DNA of 64,000 bases from positions 18,718-82,717 of the forward strand of contig VGUJ01000008.1 in assembly GCA_016874235.1 (NCBI GenBank), written 5' to 3'. Source of the stretch: Gammaproteobacteria bacterium (GTDB lineage Bacteria > Pseudomonadota > Gammaproteobacteria > Steroidobacterales > Steroidobacteraceae). The position numbers and the translations under genes were made by a program. This document shows, piece by piece, positions 21,362-30,175 of the stretch (positions are counted from its first letter, which is position 1; the number at the start of each line of letters is the position of its first letter). Below the pieces are notes generated by a model. That model ran no database searches and was not told the DNA's origin. It saw only the letters and a list, made by a program, of their open reading frames with translations.

Positions 21362-21380
21362 GCCTCTTTTCGCCTGCCGT

Positions 21381-21456
21381 TCCCCGGTAGCTCAGTCGGT
21401 AGAGCGTCGGACTGTTAATCCGCAGGTCGCTGGTTCGAGTCCAGCCCGGGGAGCCA
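21381..21456 (+). tRNA. tRNA-Asn (anticodon GTT)
   Basis: A 76-base cloverleaf. The acceptor stem is TCCCCGG/CCGGGGA, the D arm GCTC-AGTCGGTA-GAGC, the anticodon stem CGGAC/TCCG with loop containing GTT, and the T arm CTGG-TTCGAGT-CCAG, with encoded CCA. It closely matches other gammaproteobacterial tRNA-Asn genes. It is alone on the plus strand between uvrB and ppa. Confidence 0.97.
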
Positions 21457-21510
21457 ATCTCTGGCCGGTGCAGATCACCCGCCCGAGCACCGATCGTCAA
21501 GGCAGCGCGG

Positions 21511-22059
21511 TCAATAATTCAGTTTGTCTGGCGACGCATTGAAGCGCTGGATCGAGTCCAGAACGATCTTCCGCGCCTGATCGGCGTCGCCCCACCCACT
21601 GATTTTGACCCACTTCCCTGGCTCAAGGTCCTTGTAGTGCTGGAAGAAATGCCCGATACGCTCGAGCCAGTGTTTCGACACCTGGGCGATGTCGTGGACA
21701 TGTGAGTATCCGTTGAACACTTTGTCGACGGGCACTGCGAGGAGCTTTTCGTCGGAGCCCGCTTCATCCTGCATCATCATCACACCCACGGGACGGCAAC
21801 GGATCACCGAGCCCGGAACGAGCGGTAACGGCAGAATGACCAGCACGTCCGCGGGGTCACCATCGCCGCACAGCGTGTGCGGGATGTAGCCGTAGTTACA
21901 GGGGTAACGCATGGGCGTCGACAAGATGCGGTCGACGAAGATTGCACCCGTGGCTTTATCCACTTCGTATTTGACCGGATCAGCGTCCTTCGGGATCTCG
22001 ATAATGACGTTGACGTCGTTTGGGACATCCTTGCCCGTGGGTACCAAATCAAGTGCCAT
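21511..22059 (-). CDS. ppa: Inorganic pyrophosphatase (family I)
   Basis: 182 residues. The soluble family I motif is present: CGDGDPADVLVILPLPLVPG contains the metal-binding aspartates of DxDPxD, and the N-terminal VNVIIEIPKDADPVKYEVDK with RYPCNYGYIPHT provides further active-site residues. It hydrolyses pyrophosphate in the cytoplasm and pulls biosynthetic reactions forward. It follows the acyl-CoA dehydrogenase gene by 18 bp, so the two are probably co-transcribed, perhaps because acyl-CoA synthesis releases pyrophosphate. That link is inference. Confidence 0.97.
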   Translation of the reverse strand: MALDLVPTGKDVPNDVNVIIEIPKDADPVKYEVDKATGAIFVDRILSTPMRYPCNYGYIPHTLCGDGDPADVLVILPLPLVPGSVIRCRPVGVMMMQDEAGSDEKLLAVPVDKVFNGYSHVHDIAQVSKHWLERIGHFFQHYKDLEPGKWVKISGWGDADQARKIVLDSIQRFNASPDKLNY

Positions 22060-22077
22060 GCTTCCTTGCTCCTTGAG

Positions 22078-23223
22078 TTAAACCGATCGCGAGATCAGTT
22101 CCTTCATGATCTCGTTCGTACCGCCGTAGATACGCTGCACCCGCGAATCGGCAAACATGCGGCACACCAGATACTCGTTCATGTAGCCGTAGCCGCCATG
22201 GAGCTGCACGCACTCGTCGAGCACCTGCTGCTGCATGTCGGTGACCCAGTACTTCGCCATCGAAGCGGTTTCATTGTCGAGCTTGCCCGCCAACAACTTC
22301 TGGATGCAGTCATCCACGAACACCCTGGCGACGCGCGTGACGGTCGCGCACTCGGCCAGCTTGAACCGAAGATGCTGCATCTGACCAATGACCTGCCCGA
22401 AGGCCTTGCGTTCTTTGACGTATTTCGAGGTCTCGGCGACGGCACCCTCCATCGCGGCCACGCCGCAGAGTGCAATGATGAGCCGCTCGTATGGCAGATC
22501 GCCCATCAGCTGATACATGCCGAGTCCCTCTTCGGCACCGAGGCGGCAATCCACCGGGACACGAACGTCCTCAAAAAAGAGCTCGGCCGTGTCCTGCGCA
22601 GGCATGCCCATTTTGTCGAGCACCCGGCCCACCCGGTAACCCGGGAGATTTTCGGTCTCCACCATGATGAGCGAGAGCCCGCGCTTGCGATCCTCGGTGT
22701 TCGTGCGAGTGACCAGCATGAGTAGCGACGCCTGACCGCCGTTGGTGATGAAAATCTTTGAGCCGTTGATACGGTAGTGATCGCCTTCGAGCACTGCGCG
22801 GGTGCGAATCCCCTGCAGATCAGAACCTGCTCCGGGCTCGGTCATGGCAATGGCCCCGATGAGCTCGCCGCGGGCCATACGAGGCAACCAACGCTTCTTC
22901 TGGGCTTCCGTGCCATAGTTGTAGACGTAATGCGCACACATGCTGTGAACGCCTTGTCCAAAACCCGAGAGACCGCGTCGAGCCTGCTCTTCGTAGAACA
23001 CCACTTCGTGACGGAAGTCACCACCCGCACAGCCATACTCCGCGGGTAGATCAAGACACAGCAGACCCATCTCACCGGCCTTGCGCCAAATATCCTTGCC
23101 GACAGTATGCTGACGACGCCACGCCGCATCGTTCGGCACCATCTCGGTTTCGACGAAGCGCGCGACGTTCTCTCGAAATAAACTCAAGTCATCGTCGGCC
23201 CAAGGGGACACATAAGGCAGCAT
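22078..23223 (-). CDS. Long-chain-type acyl-CoA dehydrogenase
   Basis: 381 residues of FAD-dependent acyl-CoA dehydrogenase, with AIAMTEPGAGSDLQGIRT and the C-terminal HGGYGYMNEYLVCRMFAD. The C-terminal motif reads IYGGTNEIMKELISRSV, with glycine where medium-chain enzymes have the base (YEGT). As in long-chain and isovaleryl enzymes, the base is instead expected in the earlier helix, here E246 in LPYERLIIA. This predicts a long- or branched-chain substrate and alpha,beta-dehydrogenation. It is upstream of ppa (18 bp) and 44 bp from galU; no electron-transfer flavoprotein or other beta-oxidation gene is near. It is distinct from the GCDH-like enzyme at 2584-3747. Confidence 0.88.
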   Translation of the reverse strand: MLPYVSPWADDDLSLFRENVARFVETEMVPNDAAWRRQHTVGKDIWRKAGEMGLLCLDLPAEYGCAGGDFRHEVVFYEEQARRGLSGFGQGVHSMCAHYVYNYGTEAQKKRWLPRMARGELIGAIAMTEPGAGSDLQGIRTRAVLEGDHYRINGSKIFITNGGQASLLMLVTRTNTEDRKRGLSLIMVETENLPGYRVGRVLDKMGMPAQDTAELFFEDVRVPVDCRLGAEEGLGMYQLMGDLPYERLIIALCGVAAMEGAVAETSKYVKERKAFGQVIGQMQHLRFKLAECATVTRVARVFVDDCIQKLLAGKLDNETASMAKYWVTDMQQQVLDECVQLHGGYGYMNEYLVCRMFADSRVQRIYGGTNEIMKELISRSV

Positions 23224-23267
23224 TGAAAACTCCTGCGTGCCGGCGTCATGTCGCCGGAGATCGTTGA

Positions 23268-24170
23268 TCAGCGTTTTTTGCGTGAGGTCGGCGGACTTTC
23301 GACGACCTTACGCAGATGCGCTCGAAAATCTTTTCCCAGGGCGGGATGCGCGAGTGCATAGGCGACCGTAGCCTGCAAATAGCCGAGCTTACTGCCGCAG
23401 TCGTAGCGGGTGCCTTCGAACTTATGCGCGTACACCGCCTCTTCCTGCAGGAGTCGCGCGATGCCGTCGGTCAATTGAATCTCGCCGCCCGCACCCGCCC
23501 CGATTCGAGCAAGATGATCGAAGATGGCGGGCGACAATAAATAACGCCCGACGACTGCAAGATTGGACGGCGCGACGGCCGGCTTCGGCTTTTCGACGAT
23601 TCGGCGAATTCGCGCTGTTTGACCCGGAGCTTCGACCGCCACGATGCCGTATTTGTCGGTGTCTTTGCGCGGTACGGTTTCGCAGCCGATCACGCTTGCG
23701 CCCTTGGCAGCATACACCTCCGCCATTTGCGCAAGACAAGGCTTCTCCGCAGCGATCAAGTCGTCGGCGAGGTGAACAAAGAATGGTTCGTTTCCAACTG
23801 CGGGCCGCGCGCAGAGCACAGCATGACCGAGACCCAGAGGCGCCGGCTGACGGATATAGATACACGTGGCGTAACTCGGCAGCACACTGTGCAGTTGCTT
23901 GACGAGCTCGGACTTACCCTGCGACTTGAGCAAGCCCTCGAGTTCACGATCGGAATCGAAGTGATCTTCGATGGCGCGCTTGGACGCGCCGGTGATGAAT
24001 ACCAAACGTCTCGCGCCTGCGGCGAGCGCCTCTTCGACGGCGTATTGAATCAGTGGCTTATCGACCACCGGCAGCATTTCTTTGGGGCTCGCCTTGGTCG
24101 CCGGGAGGAATCGGGTGCCCCGCCCTGCGACCGGGAACACCGCTGTCTCGATAAGGGGACGCTTGGCCAT
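23268..24170 (-). CDS. galU: UTP--glucose-1-phosphate uridylyltransferase
   Basis: 300 residues from the ATG at 24168-24170, chosen because it gives the usual N-terminus [20 protein letters not shown]. The nucleotide-binding loop [20 protein letters not shown], the [10 protein letters not shown] metal-binding aspartates and [19 protein letters not shown] near the end are standard. It makes UDP-glucose for envelope polysaccharides and trehalose or galactose metabolism. It is 63 bp downstream of the ComEA-like gene. A small GC hairpin (around 24213-24228) lies in that gap, without a T tract. Confidence 0.96.
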   Translation of the reverse strand: MAKRPLIETAVFPVAGRGTRFLPATKASPKEMLPVVDKPLIQYAVEEALAAGARRLVFITGASKRAIEDHFDSDRELEGLLKSQGKSELVKQLHSVLPSYATCIYIRQPAPLGLGHAVLCARPAVGNEPFFVHLADDLIAAEKPCLAQMAEVYAAKGASVIGCETVPRKDTDKYGIVAVEAPGQTARIRRIVEKPKPAVAPSNLAVVGRYLLSPAIFDHLARIGAGAGGEIQLTDGIARLLQEEAVYAHKFEGTRYDCGSKLGYLQATVAYALAHPALGKDFRAHLRKVVESPPTSRKKR

Positions 24171-24233
24171 CGACGACTCCGAAAGATCAGGACCGGAATG
24201 GTAAACCAAGCGCCCCTCAACGGGGCAGAGACG

Positions 24234-24638
24234 TTATCGGCCTCCGGCGCCGGGCTTCGGCGCGTTTTGCGCCGGGATGCGCGTTCCAGGGCCGGCGGCG
24301 GCCGAACCGCTCGAGGGCCGAGTCGATGCGCTGCCCGCCCCAACAGTCAGGCGCGCGCGATTGTTCTCGAGGGTCTTCGAGCCAATTCCTTTGACCAGCG
24401 CGAGCTCATCGACCGATCGAAAGGCGCCGTTCTTTTGTCGATGTTCGACGATCGCACGGGCTTTGGACTCACCAATACCCTTCATTTCACGGGCTAAGGT
24501 CGTGGCATCTGCCGTGTTGATATTGATCAAGGCGCTGGTCGAACGAGTCGAGGGCGCCGATGGGATCGATGTGGCCTGAGCGACAGCAAGCAGTGACCCC
24601 AGACAAACAAGGACGAGAGCAGTAACTCGAGTGATCAT
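24234..24638 (-). CDS. ComEA-like helix-hairpin-helix protein, secreted
   Basis: 134 residues from the ATG at 24636-24638, which has GGAGG seven bases upstream. A signal peptide (about 1-22, MITRVTALVLVCLGSLLAVA) is followed by a helix-hairpin-helix pair at about 38-98: ININTADATTLAREMKGIGE and VKGIGSKTLENNRARL. The last 35 residues are a low-complexity Ser/Ala/Pro/Gly tail. ComEA-type proteins bind double-stranded DNA in the periplasm and act in uptake during transformation; short forms like this are widespread and not all are competence factors. No other competence gene is in the window. Confidence 0.85.
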   Translation of the reverse strand: MITRVTALVLVCLGSLLAVAQATSIPSAPSTRSTSALININTADATTLAREMKGIGESKARAIVEHRQKNGAFRSVDELALVKGIGSKTLENNRARLTVGAGSASTRPSSGSAAAGPGTRIPAQNAPKPGAGGR

Positions 24639-24700
24639 GGAAGGTCCTCCAGTTCGAATGCGTGGCGCCGACATGACGACACGCGCGGGAGGCTATTCCG

Positions 24701-24744
24701 GGTTCTCGGTCCATCACGAGAACCGAATCGACGCGGAGCGTCGA
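24701..24744 (-). repeat. Two consecutive perfect hairpins downstream of ihfB
   Basis: Reading the minus strand after the ihfB stop, TCGACGC and GCGTCGA (24744-24738 and 24734-24728, 3-base loop) form a first stem. GGTTCTCG and CGAGAACC (24724-24717 and 24708-24701, 8-base loop) form a second. Neither has a T tract, so they may protect the 3' end of the rpsA-ihfB mRNA or act with Rho rather than being intrinsic terminators. Confidence 0.5.
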
Positions 24745-24756
24745 CTAATGGGGTGC

Positions 24757-25059
24757 TTAGTCGCGGATCGGGCTCGAGATACTGTCGTTGACCCGCTCGC
24801 GCAGATCTTTGCCCGGCTTGAAATGCGGTACGTATTTTCCGGACAGCGCCACCGCCTCGCCGGTCTTCGGGTTACGACCCTGACGGGGCGGTCGGAAATG
24901 CAACGAGAAACTGCCGAAGCCTCGAATCTCAATCCGCTCGCCCGTCGCAAGCGCGTCGCTCATGATCTCGAGAATTTGCTTGAGAGCAAGCTCAATATCC
25001 TTCGCCGGCAGATGTTTCTGCTTGGCGGTAATGAGTTCGATGAGTTCCGACTTCGTCAT
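24757..25059 (-). CDS. ihfB: Integration host factor subunit beta
   Basis: 100 residues, [20 protein letters not shown] at the start, with the DNABII core [20 protein letters not shown] and the DNA-bending arm [20 protein letters not shown]. It pairs with IHF-alpha. The position directly downstream of rpsA is the classical one. A hairpin in the 78-bp gap after rpsA may allow differential expression. Confidence 0.97.
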   Translation of the reverse strand: MTKSELIELITAKQKHLPAKDIELALKQILEIMSDALATGERIEIRGFGSFSLHFRPPRQGRNPKTGEAVALSGKYVPHFKPGKDLRERVNDSISSPIRD

Positions 25060-25083
25060 GACAACCCCGTGACGTCGTCAGGA

Positions 25084-25115
25084 GAGTCGCGGACCCCGCA
25101 CAGGATCCGCGACTC
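25084..25115 (-). repeat. 10-bp perfect inverted repeat between rpsA and ihfB
   Basis: GAGTCGCGGA (25084-25093) and TCCGCGACTC (25106-25115) are perfect complements around a 12-base loop. No T run follows on the minus strand, so it is not a textbook terminator. It could stabilise the rpsA mRNA 3' end or reduce read-through into ihfB. Confidence 0.55.
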
Positions 25116-25137
25116 GCCCTAATTTCACGTTACACCC

Positions 25138-26826
25138 TCAACCGCGATCGCGGTCCGAGTTGATCTGCGCCTTGAGGAGTTCGCCGAGGCTGGTGCCCGC
25201 CGTCGGGCCCGTCTGCTCCGAACGATAGCTCTGCACGGCCTCTGCTTCCTCGGACACTTCCTTCGCTTTGACCGAGAGCGAGATCGAGCGTGTTTTGCGA
25301 TCGACGCCCATGAACTTAGCCTCGATCTCGTCGCCTTCCTTCAGGAACTGACGCGCATCTTCGGCTCGATCGCGACCGAGCTCCGAGGCACGCAGCTGGC
25401 CTTCGATACCGTTGCCGAGATCGATGATCGCACCCCGCGCATCGACTTCTTTGACAACACCGCGAACGATGCTACCCTTCGGATTGTCGGCGATGTAACC
25501 CGCGAACGGATCCTTCGCCAACTGCTTGATGCCGAGGCTGATGCGTTCACGCTCCGGATCGATCGCGAGCACCATCGCTTCGATGGTCTGACCCTTCTGG
25601 AAGCTACGAACCGCCTCTTCACCCGGGATATCCCAGGAAATGTCGGAGAGGTGCACGAGGCCGTCGATGTTGCCCGAGAGGCCGATGAAGATGCCGAAGT
25701 CGGTGATCGACTTGATCTGGCCCGACACCTTGTCGCCACGGTTGAAATTCTCGGAGAACTCGCGCCACGGATTCGGGACGCACTGCTTGAGGCCGAGGCT
25801 GATGCGGCGACGCTCTTCGTCGCAATCGAGCACCATGACTTCGACTTCCTGCCCCGTCTGCACGACCTTGGCCGGGTTGACGTTTTTGTTGGTCCAATCC
25901 ATTTCCGAGACGTGCACAAGACCTTCCACGCCGTCCTCGATTTCGACGAACGCACCGTAGTCGGCAATGTTCGTGACCTTGCCGAACACGCGAGTGTTGG
26001 GCGGGTAGCGGCGATTGATGCTCTCCCACGGATCGGCACCCAACTGTTTGAGCCCGAGGCTGACACGCGAACGCTCGCGGTCGAACTTGAGGATACGAAC
26101 TTCCACTTCGTCACCGACCTTGACCACTTCAGACGGATGCTTGACGCGCTTCCACGCCATGTCGGTGATGTGGAGCAGACCGTCGATTCCGCCGAGGTCG
26201 ACGAACGCACCGTAGTCGGTGAGGTTCTTGACCGAGCCCCGCACGACCGAACCTTCCTGCAAGTTGTCCATGAACGCCGTGCGCTCCGCCGAGAATTCCT
26301 GCTCGACGACGGCGCGGCGCGAGACCACGACGTTGTTGCGCTTCTGGTCGAGCTTGATGACCTTGAACTCGAGCGGCTTGTTTTCGAGATACGCCGTATC
26401 GCGAACCGGACGAACGTCGACGAGCGAGCCCGGCAGGAACGCGCGGACGTGTTCGATTTCGACCGTGAAACCGCCCTTCACGCGGCCCGTGATGATGCCC
26501 GTGACGATTTCACCCTTCGAGAAGGCGTCTTCGAGGCGTGTCCAAGTGCGAGCGCGTTTGGCTTTGTCGCGCGAGAGGCGTGTTTCGCCGGTTCCGTCTT
26601 CGACGGAGTCGAGAGCGACCTCGACCATTTCACCGACGGTGACTTCGATTTCTCCCCGCTCATTCTTGAACTGCTCGACGGGAATGACGGCCTCGGACTT
26701 GAGACCAACGTTGACGATGACCATGTCGCTGCCGACATCGACCACGAGACCCGAGAGGATCTGACCCGGGCGAATACGCTGGCTAGCCAGACTCTGTTCG
26801 AACAGTTGTGCAAAAGATTCAGTCAT
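25138..26826 (-). CDS. rpsA: Ribosomal protein bS1
   Basis: 562 residues from ATG at 26824-26826, matching the E. coli N-terminus [10 protein letters not shown]; an in-frame ATG twelve bases earlier is also possible. Six S1 (OB-fold) repeats follow, for example [40 protein letters not shown] and [21 protein letters not shown]1 binds mRNA leaders on the 30S subunit and is essential for initiation at weak ribosome-binding sites. Its own leader shows no strong Shine-Dalgarno sequence, in keeping with the S1 autoregulation known in E. coli. A 133-bp gap separates it from cmk. Confidence 0.98.
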   Translation of the reverse strand: MTESFAQLFEQSLASQRIRPGQILSGLVVDVGSDMVIVNVGLKSEAVIPVEQFKNERGEIEVTVGEMVEVALDSVEDGTGETRLSRDKAKRARTWTRLEDAFSKGEIVTGIITGRVKGGFTVEIEHVRAFLPGSLVDVRPVRDTAYLENKPLEFKVIKLDQKRNNVVVSRRAVVEQEFSAERTAFMDNLQEGSVVRGSVKNLTDYGAFVDLGGIDGLLHITDMAWKRVKHPSEVVKVGDEVEVRILKFDRERSRVSLGLKQLGADPWESINRRYPPNTRVFGKVTNIADYGAFVEIEDGVEGLVHVSEMDWTNKNVNPAKVVQTGQEVEVMVLDCDEERRRISLGLKQCVPNPWREFSENFNRGDKVSGQIKSITDFGIFIGLSGNIDGLVHLSDISWDIPGEEAVRSFQKGQTIEAMVLAIDPERERISLGIKQLAKDPFAGYIADNPKGSIVRGVVKEVDARGAIIDLGNGIEGQLRASELGRDRAEDARQFLKEGDEIEAKFMGVDRKTRSISLSVKAKEVSEEAEAVQSYRSEQTGPTAGTSLGELLKAQINSDRDRG

Positions 26827-26959
26827 GTGTTTGCTCATGCGATGCAAAGGGCACCGCGCCTGTTGTCCCGATCGCCACATCAGTGGAGCCACGGGCGTTG
26901 ACGACACAGTCGGACGATGAGCGCCCGACCACCCAAAAACCGATCGAATTCCGTGAGGG

Positions 26960-27661
26960 TCAGCGCCAGAGGGCGCGCGAGCGTCCGAGTTCGATCACCC
27001 GTTCGACGATCTCGTCGACCGTCACTCCGGTCGAGTCAATCACGAACGCGTCGGACGCAGGCCTGAGCGGTGCCACGCTGCGGGTTGAATCCCGCAGGTC
27101 GCGCTCGGCGATCTCCCGCGAAAGGGCGGCGAGACTAACACCAGAATCCTTGTCTTTCAACTGCTTATAGCGCCGTAAGGCCCTCTCTTCAGCGCTCGCG
27201 GTCAGGAAGATTTTGAGGGGGGCGTCGACGAAAATAACCGTCCCCATGTCCCGGCCGTCAGCGATCAATCCGGGCACCTCTGCAAACGCCCTCTGACGCT
27301 CCGTGAGGGCGGAACGAAGCTCTGGCCACGCCGCCACTCGAGAGGCCCCCTGACCCGTCTCCTCAGCCCGAACGAGGCGGGTGACATCCCGCCCGGAGAG
27401 CTCGATACGCTCCTCGCCGTCCTCGCCCACCCCAAAGACCACCTTCATGCAGCGTGCGAGCGCGACATGCCCGGCGACATCATCGGCGCTCAGAGCGGCC
27501 AATTGCCCGAATACCGCGACAAGTCGATAGAGAGCACCACTATCAAGCAGGTGCCAACCGAGTCGCTGGGCGAGCCGCCGGCAGACCGTCCCCTTCCCCG
27601 AACCGGACGGGCCGTCGATGGCGACGACAGGCGCGCGCACCGTTGACCCGATCGTCGTCAT
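26960..27661 (-). CDS. cmk: Cytidylate kinase
   Basis: 233 residues. The P-loop is [15 protein letters not shown] (about 17-31), DSGALYR follows, and [19 protein letters not shown] carries the CMP-binding region; the LID helix is near KDKDSGVSL. It phosphorylates CMP and dCMP. Its start overlaps the aroA stop by 4 bp, forming the aroA-cmk-rpsA order common in Proteobacteria. Confidence 0.97.
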   Translation of the reverse strand: MTTIGSTVRAPVVAIDGPSGSGKGTVCRRLAQRLGWHLLDSGALYRLVAVFGQLAALSADDVAGHVALARCMKVVFGVGEDGEERIELSGRDVTRLVRAEETGQGASRVAAWPELRSALTERQRAFAEVPGLIADGRDMGTVIFVDAPLKIFLTASAEERALRRYKQLKDKDSGVSLAALSREIAERDLRDSTRSVAPLRPASDAFVIDSTGVTVDEIVERVIELGRSRALWR

Positions 27662-29010
27662 CCTGAAGTCCTCACGCCCGTCGCTCCATCACGGAGATTC
27701 AACCCGAGCTCGCGAGCACGGCCCGCGAAGCCGGGGAACGAGGTGGCCACGTTCGCCGTGTCGAGGATTTCGATTTCACCGCCGGCCTGCAATGACGCGA
27801 CGGCGAAAGACATAGCGATCCGATGGTCGCCGTGACTGTCGATGCACCCCGCTTGAAACACGGACCCCGGACCGCCGCGACCCTCGAGCTGCATCCCATC
27901 AGTAAGCAGACGATGAGGAACACCCAGCGCAGAGAGACCTTCGGACATTGTCGCGAGACGATCGCTTTCTTTGACGCGAAGCTCCTCGGCGCCGCGAAGC
28001 AGCGACCGACCTTCCGCGCACGCTGCAGCAATAAAAAAAATCGGAAACTCGTCAATCGCCAAGGGCACGAGCTCGAGCGGGACGTCGATACCGCGCAGCT
28101 TCGAGGGTCGAATTAGCAAGTCCGCCGTCGGTTCCGGGCCGCGGGTCGCAAGGTTGGAGACAGCGATATCGGCGCCCATCAAACGAAGAATGTCGAGTAG
28201 TCCCGTACGGGTCGGGTTCATTCCCACGCCTCGAAGCGCGATTTCACCGGCTTCGGCAATACAACCCGCCACCAAGAAAAAAGCCGCCGAAGAAAAATCG
28301 CCGGGAACGTTCACGTGGGTACCGCGAAGGCGCTGACCGCCCTGCAGGCTGACCGTGGATCCCTCGCGCTGCAGTTCGACTCCAAAACACGCCAACATTC
28401 GCTCGGTGTGGTCACGAGTGGGCGCGGGCTCGGTGACCTGTGTCACGCCCGATCCTCGAAGTGCAGCAAGCATCACAGCCGATTTCACTTGAGCACTCGC
28501 CATCGGCATCTTGAAGTCGATGCCACGAAGCGCGGGCGTACCCCGAATCACAACGGGGGGCTTGCCGTCGCGGGTCTCGATACGCGCACCCATCAAGCGC
28601 AGGGGTGCGGCCGCACGCTCCATGGGTCGCCGCATCAAAGATTGATCGCCGACGAGAATCGAATCAAAGTTTTGACTGGCGAGTAGCCCCATAAAGAGGC
28701 GCATCGCCGTGCCCGCGTTTCCCATATCGAGCGGCTGATCGCTCCCTCGCAGACCTTCGATCCCGACACCCTGAATACGAACGCACGATGCAGATGGTTG
28801 ATCGATCGACACGCCGAGCGCTCGTAAGGCTTCGAGCGTCGCAAGACAATCCTCGCTTTCGAGAAAGCCCTCGACGGAGGTCACACCATCGGCGATTCCC
28901 CCGAGCATCAGCGCACGGTGAGACACCGATTTGTCGCCCGGAACGCCCACTTGCCCCGCGAGGCTACGAACGGGTGACACGACCCAACGATCTGATGTCT
29001 GAGCGGTCAC
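27658..29010 (-). CDS. aroA: 3-phosphoshikimate 1-carboxyvinyltransferase (EPSP synthase)
   Basis: 450 residues. The N-terminal PGDKSVSHRALMLGGIADG, the phosphoenolpyruvate region NAGTAMRLFMGLLA, and RVKESDRLATMSEGLSALG near the C-terminus are the family signatures. The enzyme joins shikimate-3-phosphate and phosphoenolpyruvate in the sixth step of the shikimate pathway. The motif LFMGLLAS in place of the E. coli LAAAL type is seen in the glyphosate-insensitive class II group; I note this only as a resemblance. Four-base overlaps with pheA upstream and cmk downstream couple their translation. Confidence 0.97.
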   Translation of the reverse strand: MTAQTSDRWVVSPVRSLAGQVGVPGDKSVSHRALMLGGIADGVTSVEGFLESEDCLATLEALRALGVSIDQPSASCVRIQGVGIEGLRGSDQPLDMGNAGTAMRLFMGLLASQNFDSILVGDQSLMRRPMERAAAPLRLMGARIETRDGKPPVVIRGTPALRGIDFKMPMASAQVKSAVMLAALRGSGVTQVTEPAPTRDHTERMLACFGVELQREGSTVSLQGGQRLRGTHVNVPGDFSSAAFFLVAGCIAEAGEIALRGVGMNPTRTGLLDILRLMGADIAVSNLATRGPEPTADLLIRPSKLRGIDVPLELVPLAIDEFPIFFIAAACAEGRSLLRGAEELRVKESDRLATMSEGLSALGVPHRLLTDGMQLEGRGGPGSVFQAGCIDSHGDHRIAMSFAVASLQAGGEIEILDTANVATSFPGFAGRARELGLNLRDGATGVRTSG

Positions 29011-30158
29011 AACACCGCGCGCGGATAAGAGCCCAAAATCCGGAACAAGGAAGCCCGCGACTTGAGCCCCGCGAGGGCTCTCGCCAGCGCCGGATCGTCA
29101 CTATGACCCTCGAGATCCATGAAAAACACGTAATCCCATTTTCGACGCTGCGAGGGTCGCGACTCGATACGCGTCAAGCTGACACGATTCTTGGCGAGCG
29201 GTTCGAGCAGTCGGTGCAGGGCTCCGGGCGACTCGGTGTGCCCAGTGGACACCAGGAGCGTCGTACGATCATTTCCACTTGAGCCGAACGTGCGTCGACC
29301 GATCACGAGAAAACGCGTGGTGTTATCGGGTCGATCTTCGATGTCCGCCGACAAAATAGTCAGTCCATACACCTCGGCTGCCGTTTCGCCGGCAATCGCT
29401 GCCGTTCCCTTTTCGTCACGGGCTCGACGCGCCGCCTCCGCATTACTCGACTCCGCGATCAACTCGACGTCAGGCACGGTTTCTTTGAGCCATTGGCGAC
29501 ACTGCGCGAGCGACTGCGGATGACTGCAGATGCGCTTGATCTCGCGCAAGCTCCGCATCGTACCCATGATGTTTTGACGAATGCGCATTTCTACTTCACC
29601 ACAAATGTGTAACGGTGAAGTCAAGAAACGATCGAGCGTATGGTTGACGCTACCCTCCGTGGAATTTTCGATGGGAACGACGCCGAAGTCGGCATGACCG
29701 GCCTCCACCTCGTGAAACACCTCATCGATGGTCGACAGTGACAAGGCCCGCGCCGAATGACCGAAGTGTTTGTAGACCGCCGCCTGAGAGAAGGTTCCTT
29801 CGGGCCCCAGGAACCCCACCTTCAATGGTTCCTCCTGCGCAAGACAGGCCGACATGATCTCGCGGAAAAGCCTCACGACCTCGTCATCTCGAAGCGCCCC
29901 GCTCGAACGCGCCGCCGCATTGCGCTCGAGCGCCATGCGCAGCACCTGAGCCTCGCGCTCGGGACGATAAAAGTCGACGAGCCGTCCCTGTTTTCCTTTT
30001 GAAATACCGACCTGGCGCGCGAGCCGCGCGCGCTCGTTGAGCAAGTCATGCAACCGACGATCAACGTCGTCGATTTTCGATCGCAAGCCGGCGATCTCGC
30101 CTGGAGCTTGTCGCTTTAGGCGACTCTTTGAGACAGATGTCTTGCTGCGGCGGGCCAT
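29007..30158 (-). CDS. pheA: Bifunctional chorismate mutase/prephenate dehydratase
   Basis: 383 residues. A basic N-terminal tail (about 1-20) precedes an AroQ-type chorismate mutase (about 22-105, IDDVDRRLHDLLNERARLA). The prephenate dehydratase follows (about 112-290, VGFLGPEGTFSQAA and the catalytic NTTRF in DRPDNTTRFLVIG). A C-terminal ACT domain (about 300-380) carries the ESRP phenylalanine-binding motif. It converts chorismate to phenylpyruvate and is feedback-inhibited by phenylalanine in relatives. It sits 17 bp after serA. Confidence 0.96.
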   Translation of the reverse strand: MARRSKTSVSKSRLKRQAPGEIAGLRSKIDDVDRRLHDLLNERARLARQVGISKGKQGRLVDFYRPEREAQVLRMALERNAAARSSGALRDDEVVRLFREIMSACLAQEEPLKVGFLGPEGTFSQAAVYKHFGHSARALSLSTIDEVFHEVEAGHADFGVVPIENSTEGSVNHTLDRFLTSPLHICGEVEMRIRQNIMGTMRSLREIKRICSHPQSLAQCRQWLKETVPDVELIAESSNAEAARRARDEKGTAAIAGETAAEVYGLTILSADIEDRPDNTTRFLVIGRRTFGSSGNDRTTLLVSTGHTESPGALHRLLEPLAKNRVSLTRIESRPSQRRKWDYVFFMDLEGHSDDPALARALAGLKSRASLFRILGSYPRAVL

Positions 30159-30175
30159 GATGGAATTCCGTAGAA

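Noticed and set aside
25651..26901. 416-codon plus-strand reading frame opposite rpsA
   Set aside because: Arises because S1 repeats have regular codon use; the product is an Asp/His-rich repeat with no family.
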